A stretch of 64,000 nt of DNA from Deltaproteobacteria bacterium IMCC39524 (GCA_029667085.1 JARUHJ010000003.1:186001-250000), one strand, 5' to 3'. Shown: positions 8,034-18,207, numbered from the stretch's first letter. Translations and numbers: made by a program. Notes: generated from the sequence alone by a model not told the origin.

Positions 8034-9923
8034 CTAATTGATTTGAACAATCGTGCCGTTTTGCACCTGCAGCAGGAAGAGGACCTTGTCAGCTTCGCCA
8101 ATAAAGTCAAAGCGGGTTGCCCCGGTGACTCCAGGGTAATTCTGCAACTGCGCTAGAGCACGGCGCAGATCCTCGCGACTTTGCAGTTGCGGATTGTCGA
8201 GCAGGGTCAGCAGAATTCCGGCGGTGTCATAACCCTGTGCTTCCAGGATCGTCGGTTCCTCCTGGTAACGATTAAAGTAAAGCTCAACAAACTCCTGGAT
8301 GAAGGGATAGCTGCTGTGGCGGAAAAAACCATCGGTAAAGACCGCGCCTTCGACAAACTGGCGGGCCAGTTTAGGGAGTTCAGCATCGTTCCAGCCGTTG
8401 GTGCCGAGTAGCTGGATATCCTCTAGACCATAAAAAGCCAATTGTGGTGCGATCAGGCTGATGCGGTCCGCGTAGTCAGGAACAAAGAGGGCTTCAAAGG
8501 GTGGAGTCTCCTCTTCTTTTTCAACGAAATCAGGGTGGTTTGGATCTGTTGGTGGCTCTTCTTCGTCCGGAGCGTTCGGGTCGAGTCCCCGCAGAGACCT
8601 GACCTGGTACCGGAAGTCGGTCTGGTCGGTGAGGTAGCTCTCTTCTGCAATGACTTCTCCTCCGCGACGTAACACCTCTGCACGGAAAAGTTCGGCAAGC
8701 TGCTCTCCCTGGCGGGTTTGTGGACTCATAATGCCGAATTGATAGAAGTTACGTTCTTCCATGGCGTAATCAAGCAGTGCACGGACCTGTAGTTGCGGTG
8801 TCAGTGAGTTGCGAAAGGTGTAAAGACTGGAGGCGGCCAGCCCTTCTTTTTGCGACATGGTCAGGAGGGGGGTCCGCTCCTGGTGAGCCCTTCTTGCGGC
8901 TCCCTGGGCGGCGTTGCCGACCAGTGGCCCGGCAATGCCCAGAACACGGTCACTGATGGCCAGCTCTGCGACCTGTTGTGCGGCAACCGTTTCATCACCC
9001 GTCGTGTCACGGAAAATAAAGCGCACCGGAATGTGTGGACGGAAAGCTTCCAGGGCCAACTCCATGCCGCGCTGAACACGTTTGCCGAATGCAGCGTAGC
9101 GTCCGCTCAGCGGAAGCAGGACACCTATGGCACGTTGGAATTGGGTTGGGTCGGAGAGTTGCGACTGCAAGGCCAGGGCTTCTTCGTGATAGGCGAAGCC
9201 GGCCGGTGCCATCATTGCGGCAGAAACCCACTCCTGCGCCAGTTCTTTCTGTCCGGCAGAGAGAGCTCTCCAGCCAAGCTGCAACATTGCCAGGTAAGCA
9301 ACGGGTTTGTTGTGATACATGAAAGCGGCTTCGGCCAGGTCCGCTTCGTTGAAGCCCGCGCTCAGCAGGGTGTAGATACGCGCCAGAACTTCCCGGGGTG
9401 CCTCTGCACCTTCAACCACCAGGGCCTGTTGATAGAAGTAAAGTGCTTTTTGAGGTTCTTCCAGAAGGGCAAGCCCTTCAGCCAGGCTCAGGTAGCGCGC
9501 TTGACGTTCAGGCAAATCCAGCCTCTGCGTTTCCAGTTGCAGGAGCTGGTCCACTGCGCGCGCTGCATCGCCCATCTGCAGGAGCAGTTCGCTATGTAAC
9601 AGGGTGGTAGAAGGGCTTTGGTTCTCTGTGGGTATATTGTCAAGATAGCCGAGCGCTGTAGCGGGGTCTCCTTGTTCATTATGGATGCTGGCCAGATAAT
9701 AGTAGGCCTGATCAATCAAACTGGAATCGGGGTTGCTGACCACGAAACCACGCAGCAGCCCGGCGGCTTCATTGAGCAGGCCGGCCTGGTAATGATCAAG
9801 AGCCCTTTGCATGGCGATCTCTGCCTGCGTGACAGTCTCTTCAAGGGATTGTTGTGCCAGCGTATTCGAGACACTGACAGACAAGAACGCAAGCATAAAA
9901 AGGCTGATGATCTTAAGGCGCAT
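8034..9923 (-). CDS. LpoA-like penicillin-binding-protein activator with TPR and periplasmic-binding-fold domains
   Basis: A 629-residue exported protein: signal peptide [23 protein letters not shown], a TPR-like helical part (about 25-235, e.g. ALDHYQAGLLNEAAGLLRGFV), then a type 1 periplasmic-binding fold starting at AIGVLLPLSGRYAAFGKRVQ (about 265) and running to the C-terminus. This is the architecture of LpoA/LppC-type activators of peptidoglycan synthases, but LivK-like receptors share the second domain. No lipobox Cys is visible. The ATG overlaps the dnaJ stop (TAATG), so it is translationally coupled to the heat-shock operon. A hairpin terminator follows. Confidence 0.75.
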   Translation of the reverse strand: MRLKIISLFMLAFLSVSVSNTLAQQSLEETVTQAEIAMQRALDHYQAGLLNEAAGLLRGFVVSNPDSSLIDQAYYYLASIHNEQGDPATALGYLDNIPTENQSPSTTLLHSELLLQMGDAARAVDQLLQLETQRLDLPERQARYLSLAEGLALLEEPQKALYFYQQALVVEGAEAPREVLARIYTLLSAGFNEADLAEAAFMYHNKPVAYLAMLQLGWRALSAGQKELAQEWVSAAMMAPAGFAYHEEALALQSQLSDPTQFQRAIGVLLPLSGRYAAFGKRVQRGMELALEAFRPHIPVRFIFRDTTGDETVAAQQVAELAISDRVLGIAGPLVGNAAQGAARRAHQERTPLLTMSQKEGLAASSLYTFRNSLTPQLQVRALLDYAMEERNFYQFGIMSPQTRQGEQLAELFRAEVLRRGGEVIAEESYLTDQTDFRYQVRSLRGLDPNAPDEEEPPTDPNHPDFVEKEEETPPFEALFVPDYADRISLIAPQLAFYGLEDIQLLGTNGWNDAELPKLARQFVEGAVFTDGFFRHSSYPFIQEFVELYFNRYQEEPTILEAQGYDTAGILLTLLDNPQLQSREDLRRALAQLQNYPGVTGATRFDFIGEADKVLFLLQVQNGTIVQIN

Positions 9924-11041
9924 TAGTCGAACAACTCCTTAACCTTGTCGAAAAAGCTTTTCCCCATCGGGTGAATGTCTTCACCGGCTTCCTTGGCAAA
10001 TTCGCTGAGCAGTTCCTTCTGGCGAGAAGTCAGGCTGGTGGGTGTCTCCACTCGTACGATGACGAGCTCATCACCGCGGCCATAGCCTTGCAGAACCGGT
10101 ATCCCTTTGCCCGCCAATTTAAAAATTTTGCCGCTCTGGGTGCCAGCCGGGACCTTGAGTTTGACCTTACCCTCCAGCGTAGGTGCCTCCAGTTCACAGC
10201 CGAGTGCGGCTTGTGGAAAGGAAATCGGAATTTCGCAAATCAGGTCGTTGCCTTCCCGCTGGAAGATCGGGTGATCCTTAACCGTAATGACGACATAAAG
10301 ATCGCCGGCTGGGCCACCCTTGGCCCCGGGTTCACCCTCACCATTCATCTTGAGACGAATGCCCGATTCTACACCGGGTGGGATTTTCAGGGAAAGGGTC
10401 TTTTGTCCGCGGGTTAAACCTGTGCCCCGGCAGTCTTTACAGGGGTCGGAGATTTTTTTGCCCTCGCCGTTACAGTCGGGGCAGGTGCGGGTCAGAGAAA
10501 AGAAGCCCTGCTGGAAGCGCACCTGTCCGTTGCCGGAACAGGTTCGGCAGGTTTCGGCGCTGGTGCCTGGCTTGGCACCTGAACCATCGCAGGTCTCACA
10601 CGGTTGATGCCGCGGTACCTGGATTTTGGTTTCGAGTCCAAAAGCGGCCTCTTCAAAGTTGATCGTCAAATTGTAACGCAGGTCATCCCCACGCCTGCCA
10701 CCGCCGCGACGACCCCCGCCTCCACCACCACCGAAGATATCACCGAAGATGTCGCCAAAGATGTCTTCAAAGGGGGCCCCGCCGAAGCCTCCGGAGGAAA
10801 ACCCTCCACTTTGCTGGTCAACTCCGGCATGGCCGTATTGATCGTAAAGGGCGCGCTTCTGTCCATCAGAGAGAACCGCATAGGCTTCGGAAAGTTCCTT
10901 GAAGCGTTCTTCTGCCTCTTTATCGCCGGGATTTTTGTCGGGATGACATTTCAGGGCCAGCTTGCGATAAGCTTTTTTGATCTCGGTGTCACTGGCGTTC
11001 TGGTTAACTTTAAGTATTTCGTAATAATCACGTTTGGCCAA
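9923..11041 (-). CDS. dnaJ: Chaperone protein DnaJ
   Basis: Co-chaperone that delivers substrates to DnaK and stimulates its ATPase. The 372-residue protein has the J domain with HPD ([10 protein letters not shown]), a Gly/Phe-rich linker with a run of Gly near residues 100-115, four CxxCxGxG zinc repeats ([32 protein letters not shown]) and the C-terminal substrate-binding domain. It follows dnaK after a hairpin and overlaps the LpoA-like gene by one base. Confidence 0.97.
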   Translation of the reverse strand: MAKRDYYEILKVNQNASDTEIKKAYRKLALKCHPDKNPGDKEAEERFKELSEAYAVLSDGQKRALYDQYGHAGVDQQSGGFSSGGFGGAPFEDIFGDIFGDIFGGGGGGGRRGGGRRGDDLRYNLTINFEEAAFGLETKIQVPRHQPCETCDGSGAKPGTSAETCRTCSGNGQVRFQQGFFSLTRTCPDCNGEGKKISDPCKDCRGTGLTRGQKTLSLKIPPGVESGIRLKMNGEGEPGAKGGPAGDLYVVITVKDHPIFQREGNDLICEIPISFPQAALGCELEAPTLEGKVKLKVPAGTQSGKIFKLAGKGIPVLQGYGRGDELVIVRVETPTSLTSRQKELLSEFAKEAGEDIHPMGKSFFDKVKELFD

Positions 11042-11096
11042 AATAGTATCCTTGCGGCGAAAGCGAACCCGACCTGTCCACTGGTAAAACAGGGAA

Positions 11097-11146
11097 AGGC
11101 CAGAGGCTCAAGGAGAGCATATATTGCTCCCCCGAGGCTCTGGCCT
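11097..11146 (-). terminator. dnaK-dnaJ intergenic hairpin
   Basis: AGGCCAGAGCCTCGGGGGAGCA pairs with TGCTCTCCTTGAGCCTCTGGCCT on the minus strand with a small mismatch bulge. It lacks a long T-run, so it may be an attenuator or an mRNA-stability element that lowers dnaJ relative to dnaK instead of a full terminator. Confidence 0.65.
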
Positions 11147-11166
11147 GATCTGCTCCTGTTGCTGGT

Positions 11167-13074
11167 TTATTCTTTCTTTTCGTCGTCGACTTCTTCGAAC
11201 TCTGCGTCGACTACATCGTCCTGGTGCTCGTCGCTTTCAGCGCCTGCGTCGCCGGCTTCCGCTTCACTCTGGGCCTGCTTGTACATGACCTCGCCCAGCT
11301 TCTGCGAGGCTGTTGCCAAAGCTTCGGTTTTGCTTTTGATCGCTTCAGAATCTTCACCTTCCATGGCGGTCTTGAGTTCCTCAAGGGCTGTTTCAATGCC
11401 TTTTTTGGTCTCTTCGTCAACCTTGTCGCCATGTTCTTTGAGAGCTTTTTCCGTGGTGTAGACGAGACCGTCAGCTTGGTTGCGGGCTTCGATCATTGCA
11501 CGTTTCTGCTGGTCTTCAGAAGCGTGCAGCTCAGCGTCCTTGACCATCTTTTCGATCTCATCATCGGAAAGGCCAGATGAGGCGGTGATGACAATCGACT
11601 GCTCTTTGCCGGTGCCGAGGTCTTTGGCGCCAACGTTGAGGATACCGTTGGCATCAATGTCGAAGGTGACTTCAACCTGGGGTACGCCGCGTGGTGCCGG
11701 TGGAATGTCGGTCAGCTCAAAACGACCGATCGTTTTGTTGTCGTTGGCCATCTCACGCTCGCCCTGCAGTACATGTACGGAAACTGCCGGCTGGTTGTCA
11801 GCTGCCGTGGAGAAAACCTGGCTTTTCTTGCAGGGGATCGTGGTGTTCTTCTCGATCAGCTTGGTCATGACGCTGCCGAGAGTCTCGATACCGAGTGAAA
11901 GCGGAGTGACGTCGAGGAGGAGAACGTCTTTGACGTCGCCCTTGAGAACACCGCCCTGAATTGCGGCGCCGATGGCAACGACTTCATCAGGGTTGACGCC
12001 CTTGTTGGGCTCCTTGCCGAAAATTTCCTTAACCTTCGCTTGTACGGCTGGCATACGGGTCATGCCGCCGACCAGGATGACGTCGTCAATATCTGAAGCA
12101 GAGAGGCCCGCGTCCTTGATCGCTGTTTTACAGGGGCCGGTCAGCTTGTTGAGCAGGGAGCTGCAGATGCTTTCGAGCTTGGCACGGGTCAACTTGATGT
12201 TGAGGTGCTTGGGGCCAGAGGCGTCTGCTGTGATAAAGGGCAGGTTGATGTCAGTCTCCATGGAAGAGGAGAGCTCACACTTGGCCTTTTCGGCACCTTC
12301 CTTGAGACGCTGCAAAGCCATCTTGTCGCCGCGCAGGTCGATGCCCTGGTCTTTTTTGAATTCATCTGCGACGTAGTCGATGATCAACTGGTCGAAGTCC
12401 TCACCACCGAGGAAGGTGTCGCCGTTGGTCGATTTAACTTCAAAAACACCGTCGCCGAGCTCGAGGATAGAGATATCGAAGGTGCCGCCACCGAGGTCGA
12501 ATACGGCAATCTTCTCTTCTTCCTTCTTGTCGAGGCCGTAAGCCAGAGCTGCAGCGGTGGGCTCGTTGATGATACGCAAAACGTTCAGGCCGGAAATTTT
12601 GCCGGCGTCCTTGGTGGCCTGCCGCTGGGAGTCGTTGAAGTAGGCCGGTACGGTGACGACTGCATCGGTGACCGTCTCTCCCAGGTAGTCTTCGGCGGTC
12701 TGCTTCATTTTCTGCAGGATCATGGCTGAGATTTCAGGAGCGCTGTACTGCTTGCCGCGCACTTCAACCCAGGCGTCGCCGTTGTCCGCTTTAATAATCT
12801 TGAAAGGACTGATTTCAATGTCTTTTCTAACCGCATCCGAATCAAACTTGCGGCCGATCAGGCGCTTGATAGCGAAGAGGGTGTTTTCCGGGTTGGTGAC
12901 AGCCTGGCGCTTTGCCTGCTGGCCAACCAGCCGTTCACCGCTCTCGGAAAAAGCCACCATCGAGGGGGTCGTGCGAGTTCCTTCAGCGTTGGCGATAACC
13001 ACAGGCTCGCCACCTTCCATAACGGAGACACAGGAATTTGTTGTTCCCAGGTCGATACCAATTACTTTACTCAT
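11167..13074 (-). CDS. dnaK: Chaperone protein DnaK (Hsp70)
   Basis: ATP-dependent Hsp70 chaperone, 635 residues, the usual bacterial length. It begins [21 protein letters not shown], has phosphate-2 motif [14 protein letters not shown], the [13 protein letters not shown] adenosine-side signature, [15 protein letters not shown] at the substrate-domain junction, and a C-terminal acidic tail rich in Glu/Asp. A strong AGGAGG precedes the ATG. It lies between grpE and dnaJ and shares their CIRCE-controlled transcript. Confidence 0.98.
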   Translation of the reverse strand: MSKVIGIDLGTTNSCVSVMEGGEPVVIANAEGTRTTPSMVAFSESGERLVGQQAKRQAVTNPENTLFAIKRLIGRKFDSDAVRKDIEISPFKIIKADNGDAWVEVRGKQYSAPEISAMILQKMKQTAEDYLGETVTDAVVTVPAYFNDSQRQATKDAGKISGLNVLRIINEPTAAALAYGLDKKEEEKIAVFDLGGGTFDISILELGDGVFEVKSTNGDTFLGGEDFDQLIIDYVADEFKKDQGIDLRGDKMALQRLKEGAEKAKCELSSSMETDINLPFITADASGPKHLNIKLTRAKLESICSSLLNKLTGPCKTAIKDAGLSASDIDDVILVGGMTRMPAVQAKVKEIFGKEPNKGVNPDEVVAIGAAIQGGVLKGDVKDVLLLDVTPLSLGIETLGSVMTKLIEKNTTIPCKKSQVFSTAADNQPAVSVHVLQGEREMANDNKTIGRFELTDIPPAPRGVPQVEVTFDIDANGILNVGAKDLGTGKEQSIVITASSGLSDDEIEKMVKDAELHASEDQQKRAMIEARNQADGLVYTTEKALKEHGDKVDEETKKGIETALEELKTAMEGEDSEAIKSKTEALATASQKLGEVMYKQAQSEAEAGDAGAESDEHQDDVVDAEFEEVDDEKKE

Positions 13075-13145
13075 GATAAGAATCCTCCTTAAAGATTCGG
13101 TTTGATAATTGTTTCAATGCATCCGGACGTTTCACGCCTGGCGCT

Positions 13146-13757
13146 TTATTCTTCTGTGTCTGCTTCAGGAGCCTTGGCCACTATGACCAGCGATGGCCGC
13201 AACAGTCGATCGTGCAGTAGGTAGCCTTTCTGGAACTCTGTGACCACGGTGTTGGGTGCCTGCTCCGCTGACTCGATCTGGCCCATGGCTTGATGCAGGT
13301 TCGGGTCAAAGTTTGTGCCGATGGCGTTGATCGCTTTGACGCCAAAGTCTTCCAGAGCTTTGCGGAACTGGGTGATCGTCATATTGACGCCTTCGAGGAG
13401 GCCCTGGTTGTCGGTCTCTTCCTGGGCGGCGTGTTCAATGGCGCGCTCGAGGTTGTCGAGAACCGGAACCATCTCCTTGAGGAGTCGGTCATTGGCAAAA
13501 CGGATCGAGTCTTCCTTGTCGCGCTGGTTGCGTTTGCGAGCATTCTCAAGATCTGCCCGTTCACGCAAATAGAGGTCCCAGTTTTTGCGGGCTTCCGTAC
13601 GCAGAGCTTCAACTTCATTCTGCAGAGCAGTCAGCGGGTCGATTTCTGCTTCAGCCTCAACTGCAACCTCTTCTGCGCCGTCTTCGATGACTTCTTGCGA
13701 CGCTTCTGGAGCTGTTTCCAACTCCGTTACGTCTTGCTTTTTACTTTTCTTGGCCAA
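13146..13757 (-). CDS. grpE: Nucleotide exchange factor GrpE
   Basis: Releases ADP from DnaK. I chose the TTG at 13757 (203 residues): it starts MAKKSKKQDVTELE and has AGGAG about 10 nt upstream, placed at the hrcA stop codon; an earlier TTG at 13790 lies inside hrcA. An acidic N-terminal region is followed by the long coiled-coil (TEARKNWDLYLRERADLENARKR split over residues 60-85) and the C-terminal beta-wing with HQAMGQIES and LLHDRLLRPSLVIVAK. Third position in hrcA-grpE-dnaK-dnaJ logic: directly after hrcA and before dnaK. Confidence 0.95.
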   Translation of the reverse strand: MAKKSKKQDVTELETAPEASQEVIEDGAEEVAVEAEAEIDPLTALQNEVEALRTEARKNWDLYLRERADLENARKRNQRDKEDSIRFANDRLLKEMVPVLDNLERAIEHAAQEETDNQGLLEGVNMTITQFRKALEDFGVKAINAIGTNFDPNLHQAMGQIESAEQAPNTVVTEFQKGYLLHDRLLRPSLVIVAKAPEADTEE

Positions 13758-13770
13758 GGTTTTTCTTCTC

Positions 13771-14811
13771 CTAATCGTTGTCTGTATCAAGCAGGCGGCT
13801 AATCAGGCTCGCCGTGTAATCGACAATTGGAATAATGGTTGCGTAAGGCATGCGGTTCGGGCCGATGACACCCAGGGTGCCAAGGGTGCCGCGCTTGCCC
13901 GAGTAGGCCGCTGTAATCAGGCTGCAATCGGAAAGCTCTGTGTGTTCAGTCTCGCTGCCGATAATGACTTGAACGCCCTTGGTTTCAAGTCCGCGGTCAA
14001 GCAGTTCGACCAATGCACTTTTTTGCTCAAAGGTCTGGACGATCCGTTTCATACAGTCCAGGTCGGAGAATTCTGGTTGCTCGAGGAAGCGGCTGGTGCC
14101 CTCGATAATCACGTCACCGTTCGATTCGTCGACCAGTGCGGCGCTGGACAGAGTAAACGCCCGTCGCATCAGCTGATCATAAAGTGCCTTTTCCTGAGCC
14201 ATTTCGGTGATGATGCGGGTACGAACGTCCTGAATACTCAGGCCGGTCATAGTCTGGTTCAGGTAGTTGGTTATTTTTTCCAGTTCTCTGGGTGACAGGT
14301 CCTCATCAACTTCGACCAGTTTGTTCTGTACCAGCCCCGACTGGGTCACGAAGACAGCCAGAATCAGGCGAGATGAAAGTTTGACGAACTCAATGTGCCT
14401 GAAAATAGTCGCCTTGAGGCGAGGGATCATAACCAGGCCGGTATAGTGAGAGATTGACGACAGCGTTCTACTGGCTTCGCGCAGCATGTCGGTCATCTGC
14501 AGTCCCTGCTGGCGATACTGCAACTCGATCTGGTCTTTCTGGCCGCGGTCCATTTCACTGACGCGCAAGATGGTGTCAACGTAGAACCGGTAGCCCTTCT
14601 CGGTAGGAATCCTGCCGGCCGAAGTGTGTGGCGAGACCAGGTAGCCGAGTTCTTCGAGCTCTGCCATGACATTGCGCACCGATGCCGGAGACAGCTTGAT
14701 GCCCTGATTCTGTGTCAGGGCTTTGGAGCCGACCGGTTGGGCGGTTGCAATATATTCCTCAATGATGGCCTCGAGGATTTTCTGGCCGCGATCCGTCAGT
14801 TTTGCTGCCAT
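13771..14811 (-). CDS. hrcA: Heat-inducible transcription repressor HrcA
   Basis: Repressor that binds CIRCE and is kept active by GroEL. The 346-residue protein has the N-terminal winged helix (ILEAIIEEYIATAQPVGSKAL, SASVRNVMAELEELGYL, TSAGRIPTEKGYRFYVD) and the C-terminal GAF-like and dimerisation domains ending in GTLGVIGPNRMPYATIIPIV. It is the first gene of the operon and lies behind its own operator, so it should autoregulate. Confidence 0.97.
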   Translation of the reverse strand: MAAKLTDRGQKILEAIIEEYIATAQPVGSKALTQNQGIKLSPASVRNVMAELEELGYLVSPHTSAGRIPTEKGYRFYVDTILRVSEMDRGQKDQIELQYRQQGLQMTDMLREASRTLSSISHYTGLVMIPRLKATIFRHIEFVKLSSRLILAVFVTQSGLVQNKLVEVDEDLSPRELEKITNYLNQTMTGLSIQDVRTRIITEMAQEKALYDQLMRRAFTLSSAALVDESNGDVIIEGTSRFLEQPEFSDLDCMKRIVQTFEQKSALVELLDRGLETKGVQVIIGSETEHTELSDCSLITAAYSGKRGTLGTLGVIGPNRMPYATIIPIVDYTASLISRLLDTDND

Positions 14812-14863
14812 GATGAACTCCGCGCAAAAAACTCAAGCCGGCTAACCCGGCCTGCTAAAGCTC

Positions 14864-14890
14864 TTAGCACTCCTTCTCTTTGAGTGCCAA
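14864..14890 (-). promoter_or_regulatory. CIRCE operator
   Basis: TTAGCACTC-N9-GAGTGCCAA matches the CIRCE inverted repeat (TTAGCACTC-N9-GAGTGCTAA) with one mismatch. It lies 53 bp upstream of hrcA and immediately downstream of a -10 box, where bound HrcA would block transcription of hrcA-grpE-dnaK-dnaJ. Confidence 0.95.
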
Positions 14891-14899
14891 AGCACGGTC

Positions 14900-14928
14900 A
14901 ACATAACAACGGCAATTGCCTTTGTCAA
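14900..14928 (-). promoter_or_regulatory. Sigma-70-type promoter of the hrcA operon
   Basis: On the minus strand TTGACA (14928-14923), a 17-bp spacer and TATGTT (14905-14900). The CIRCE element starts 9 bp downstream of the -10 box, consistent with a housekeeping promoter under HrcA repression. Confidence 0.75.
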
Positions 14929-14949
14929 GGGACGCAATGTGATTTTCCA

Positions 14950-14971
14950 GGAGCGGGCTAAAAGCCGCTCC
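14950..14971 (-). terminator. Short hairpin after hemW
   Basis: GGAGCGG pairs with CCGCTCC around an 8-nt loop, 16 bp beyond the hemW stop. The stem is short and has no T-run, so it is a weak candidate terminator. Confidence 0.4.
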
Positions 14972-14987
14972 AGCAAAGGAAATCTTC

Positions 14988-16118
14988 TTAGAGGAAAGGC
15001 AGAATCAGACGGTCAAAAAGGAGCCATCCCGCCGGTGTGAAGGTCCAGCGGCCATTGTTGCAGGTTAACCATGGTGCACTGGCCGCAACCGCTTCTGGAA
15101 AAGCTTCTAGCAAGGTGCAACCGAAGCGCTGTTGGAGTTCTGAATCACTGATGCCGTTACGTGTTCGAAGGGCAAGATAAATCGTTTCACGTAATGCCGA
15201 TTCTTGATCAAATACTTCAAGGTGTTGTGTTGGTTCTCTGGCGTTAACCAGAGCGTGCTGGTACGCAGCCAGGTCGGGAGGCACTTCACTGCGGCTGCCC
15301 CAATGGCGCGCACAAAAAGAGTGTGCTCCGGGACCTATGCCGAGGTAGGACTGCCGCTGCCAGTAGCCGAGGTTGTGGCGACAGGCCCGGCCTTTCAGCG
15401 CATAGTTGGCGATTTCGTAGTGTTCGTAACCAGCTTCAGACAGTCGTTTGTGAACCAGCATAAAGGTGTCGGCGTAAAAGTCTTCGTCGGGCAGGATCAT
15501 CTCTCCTGACGTCACTTTCCGATGGAAGGGCGTCTCGGGCTCGGCTGTCAGGCCGTAACAAGAAAGATGCTCAGGGCTCAATTCCAGGAAGCTGTGCAAA
15601 TCTTCTTCGAGTTCGGTGGTGGTTTGTCCGGGGAGGGCAAACATCAGATCAAGAGAGATGTTGTCAAAACCAACATCGCGTGCTTGGCTGAAAGCATCGA
15701 GCCCCTCTTGCCGGTTGTGCAGACGGCCCAGATTGGCTAGGTGGTTGGCGTTGCAGGTTTGCAGGCCGAGGGAGAGGCGGTTGATGCCCGCCTGACGATA
15801 ACCCGCCAGTCTTTGCTCTGAAACCGTGCCGGGGTTGGCTTCAAAGGTGATCTCGGCATCATGGGTTATGCCGAAGGTTTGTTGGACCGCCTGAAGAATG
15901 TCGGCTATCACTGCAGGAGGTAAAAGCGAGGGGGTGCCTCCACCGAAATAGATCGTCTCAAAGGGGCCTGGTTGTTCGCGGCTTGATGCCCAGTTGAGGT
16001 GCCTGATCAGGAGGCTCGGGTAGGTTTCTAGCAGAATGTCTGTTGAGGCTATGGAAAAAAAATCGCAGTAGGGGCACTTGTGACTACAGAAGGGAATATG
16101 CAGGTAAAGACCGGCCAT
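14988..16118 (-). CDS. hemW: HemW-like radical SAM protein (coproporphyrinogen III oxidase-like)
   Basis: A 376-residue radical SAM protein starting MAGLYLHIPFCSHKCPYCDF, with the CxxxCxxC cluster motif at Cys11, 15 and 18 and the fourth nearby Cys-lacking pattern of HemW; GGGTPSLLPP and the SLGLQTCNANHLANLGRLHN segment are typical of the family. HemW binds heme and is thought to act as a heme chaperone for respiratory proteins; many are annotated as oxygen-independent coproporphyrinogen oxidase. It lies between the heat-shock promoter and the antiporter operon on the same strand. Confidence 0.88.
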   Translation of the reverse strand: MAGLYLHIPFCSHKCPYCDFFSIASTDILLETYPSLLIRHLNWASSREQPGPFETIYFGGGTPSLLPPAVIADILQAVQQTFGITHDAEITFEANPGTVSEQRLAGYRQAGINRLSLGLQTCNANHLANLGRLHNRQEGLDAFSQARDVGFDNISLDLMFALPGQTTTELEEDLHSFLELSPEHLSCYGLTAEPETPFHRKVTSGEMILPDEDFYADTFMLVHKRLSEAGYEHYEIANYALKGRACRHNLGYWQRQSYLGIGPGAHSFCARHWGSRSEVPPDLAAYQHALVNAREPTQHLEVFDQESALRETIYLALRTRNGISDSELQQRFGCTLLEAFPEAVAASAPWLTCNNGRWTFTPAGWLLFDRLILPFL

Positions 16119-16155
16119 ATGTCTTGGTTGCCGCGAGATCCCCCGCGACGAAGTC

Positions 16156-17934
16156 TCATCTGAGGTAAAGTAGCAGAGATGCCAGAGCGAGGATCACAAC
16201 CGCGAGTAGAACTCCGACACCAACCGGATAAGCCGCGCTACGGCTACGACTATCGATTTGTTTAGTAACGTGTTCCTGGTCATCGGTGATGCCGCTACCT
16301 TCAACCCAGAGGCGGTAGCCATACTTCTGTAAATTGCCACCCGGTTCTTCGAAAAACTGGGCTAGTAGCTTGGTAAATTGCTGGACGAAAATACGATCAG
16401 CCCAGTTGTTGATGCCGTTGAAAGCCCAGTTGCAGAAGCGGTAAATCTGGCGACCACCTTTGCGGTAAATCCAGTCGGCGTCGACATTCACCGAACGAAT
16501 TTCTGCCGGGTAGATGCCGGCGAGCAGCAATAGGGTAAAGGCAAGGGCCGAGAAGATGAGCAACTGAGACTGCGCCAGCACGTGACTGATCGAGTAGGGC
16601 TGATAATCAGTGGCGTAGGGCAGTATGCTGTAAAGGTATTGCGGGAAACAACCAATCAAAATGCAGAGTATTGCCGAGATGCCCATGGCCAATAGCATAT
16701 GCGGTGGTGCTTCTTTGCAGCGGATGCCGGAATCATGTGAAAAGAAGGCGAAGAAGGGGATCTTGATGCCAGCATGGTGAAAGACCCCTGCCGAAGCAAA
16801 GAGCAGGATGAACCAGAGCCAGCGCATGTCGCCGTGGGCCGCGGCCTCCATGACCATTGATTTGCTGACGAAACCGGAGAAGAGCGGGAAGGCCGAGATC
16901 GAGGCGGCACCGACGATGCAGAAACCACAGGTCCAGGGCATTGATTTATAAAGGCCTCCGAGGTCGGTGGCGTTGATCTTGCCGGTGCGGTACATGACCG
17001 CGCCCATGGTCATAAAAAGCAGCCCCTTGAAGAGGAGATCATTGAAGGCATGAGCGACGGCGCCGTTAATTGAGAGAGCGGTGCCGATACCAATACCAAC
17101 CACCATGAAGCCGACCTGGTTGATCAGGCTGTAGGCCAGGACTCGTCGCAGGTCATTCTCAATAACTGCGTAGAAGATCGGGAAAGCCGCCATGGCCCCG
17201 CCAATGAATATCAACTCTTCGGTCCCGGGGAAGGCTCGGGCCAGAGCGTAGATTGCAGTCTTGGTGGTAAATGCCGAAAGAAAAATGGTGCCGGTGATGG
17301 TCGCCTCGGGGTAGGCATCGGTCAGCCAAGGGTGCAGAAACGGCCAGGCACAGTTAACGCCGATACCGACAAATATAAGCCACGAGGCTGTTGTCCCCAG
17401 ACCAATCAGGTCAAAGGCCGCTGAACCGGTCTGTGAAACGTGCATAATGATCCCCGCCAGAAGGCAGAGGCCCCCTGCGACGTGGACCATAAAGTAGCGG
17501 AAACCGGCCCCGAGAGCTCGCTCGGTACGGCGTGCCAAGATCAGGAACGTAGCACTGATCGTGAGCATCTCCCAGAAGACAAAGAGGGTGAACATGTCAC
17601 CGGCGAAGACGGCGCCAATGGCAGCTCCAGCGTAAACGGTGCCGGCAACATTCTGTATGGCGTCATCAACGTGCAGGGCATAGAGTGCTGAAAGGAAAGC
17701 GACCAGATGGAAGATATAACCGAAGATCAGGCTCAGCTTGTCAACTCTGGCCAGGATGACCTGGTCACTTAGAAACGGGTAGATCCAGTAACTTCCATGT
17801 GATAGCTGCAGCAGGTTGATAAAGCTGATCACCGGCAGCAGCAGTAACAACGCTTGCCGGGTGCGGCCCTTGAAAAGCGGGATCAGAAGCCCACCGAGAA
17901 TCAGAATCATTGCTGGCGGCAACGCATTAATCAT
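16156..17934 (-). CDS. Mrp/Mbh-type antiporter subunit, NuoL/M/N family (third D-like subunit)
   Basis: A 592-residue polytopic membrane protein of the proton-pumping NuoL/M/N superfamily. Family landmarks are the discontinuous-helix region around PWLTDAYPEATITGTIFLSA, a Lys/His-bearing helix (AHAFNDLLFKGLLFMTMGAV) and LAYSLINQVGFMVVGIG. The C-terminus carries a long extra segment (RQIYRFCNWAFNGINNWADR and on) and a last membrane helix. It is the last gene of the operon starting with mrpE and overlaps the upstream 89-residue gene by 8 bp. The other D-like subunits are at 18445 and 19965. Confidence 0.82.
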   Translation of the reverse strand: MINALPPAMILILGGLLIPLFKGRTRQALLLLLPVISFINLLQLSHGSYWIYPFLSDQVILARVDKLSLIFGYIFHLVAFLSALYALHVDDAIQNVAGTVYAGAAIGAVFAGDMFTLFVFWEMLTISATFLILARRTERALGAGFRYFMVHVAGGLCLLAGIIMHVSQTGSAAFDLIGLGTTASWLIFVGIGVNCAWPFLHPWLTDAYPEATITGTIFLSAFTTKTAIYALARAFPGTEELIFIGGAMAAFPIFYAVIENDLRRVLAYSLINQVGFMVVGIGIGTALSINGAVAHAFNDLLFKGLLFMTMGAVMYRTGKINATDLGGLYKSMPWTCGFCIVGAASISAFPLFSGFVSKSMVMEAAAHGDMRWLWFILLFASAGVFHHAGIKIPFFAFFSHDSGIRCKEAPPHMLLAMGISAILCILIGCFPQYLYSILPYATDYQPYSISHVLAQSQLLIFSALAFTLLLLAGIYPAEIRSVNVDADWIYRKGGRQIYRFCNWAFNGINNWADRIFVQQFTKLLAQFFEEPGGNLQKYGYRLWVEGSGITDDQEHVTKQIDSRSRSAAYPVGVGVLLAVVILALASLLLYLR

Positions 17935-18196
17935 TATAGTAATCCTCTTTGCGCATGACTAAAGGCCGCAGTACATATTTGGCTACGATCACCAGGATGA
18001 CACAAGCGACAAAACCGTAGACCGAGTAGAAGCCGAAGAAGCTTTCCCAGGTGAAGATGCCGTGCTTGTGGTAGAAGATGTCAATCGACAGAGACACGAC
18101 TACGCAGGCATAAAATATTCTTAGTAGGCGTTTGACGTTTTCGGGCTTGTCAAACATCCTGAGTTCTTCGTTTATACTAATCGGTTTTTTGGACAT
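17927..18196 (-). CDS. Small two-helix membrane protein of the antiporter operon
   Basis: An 89-residue protein with a soluble, basic N-terminus (MSKKPISINEELRMFDKPEN) and two predicted membrane helices (about 27-45 and 55-75), ending in a charged tail. It overlaps the downstream antiporter subunit by 8 bp and follows the 52-residue gene closely. Small subunits of this sort occur in Mrp/Mbh-like complexes of this bacterial group, but I do not recognise a named family. Confidence 0.75.
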   Translation of the reverse strand: MSKKPISINEELRMFDKPENVKRLLRIFYACVVVSLSIDIFYHKHGIFTWESFFGFYSVYGFVACVILVIVAKYVLRPLVMRKEDYYND

Positions 18197-18207
18197 CCGT
18201 TTGCTCC

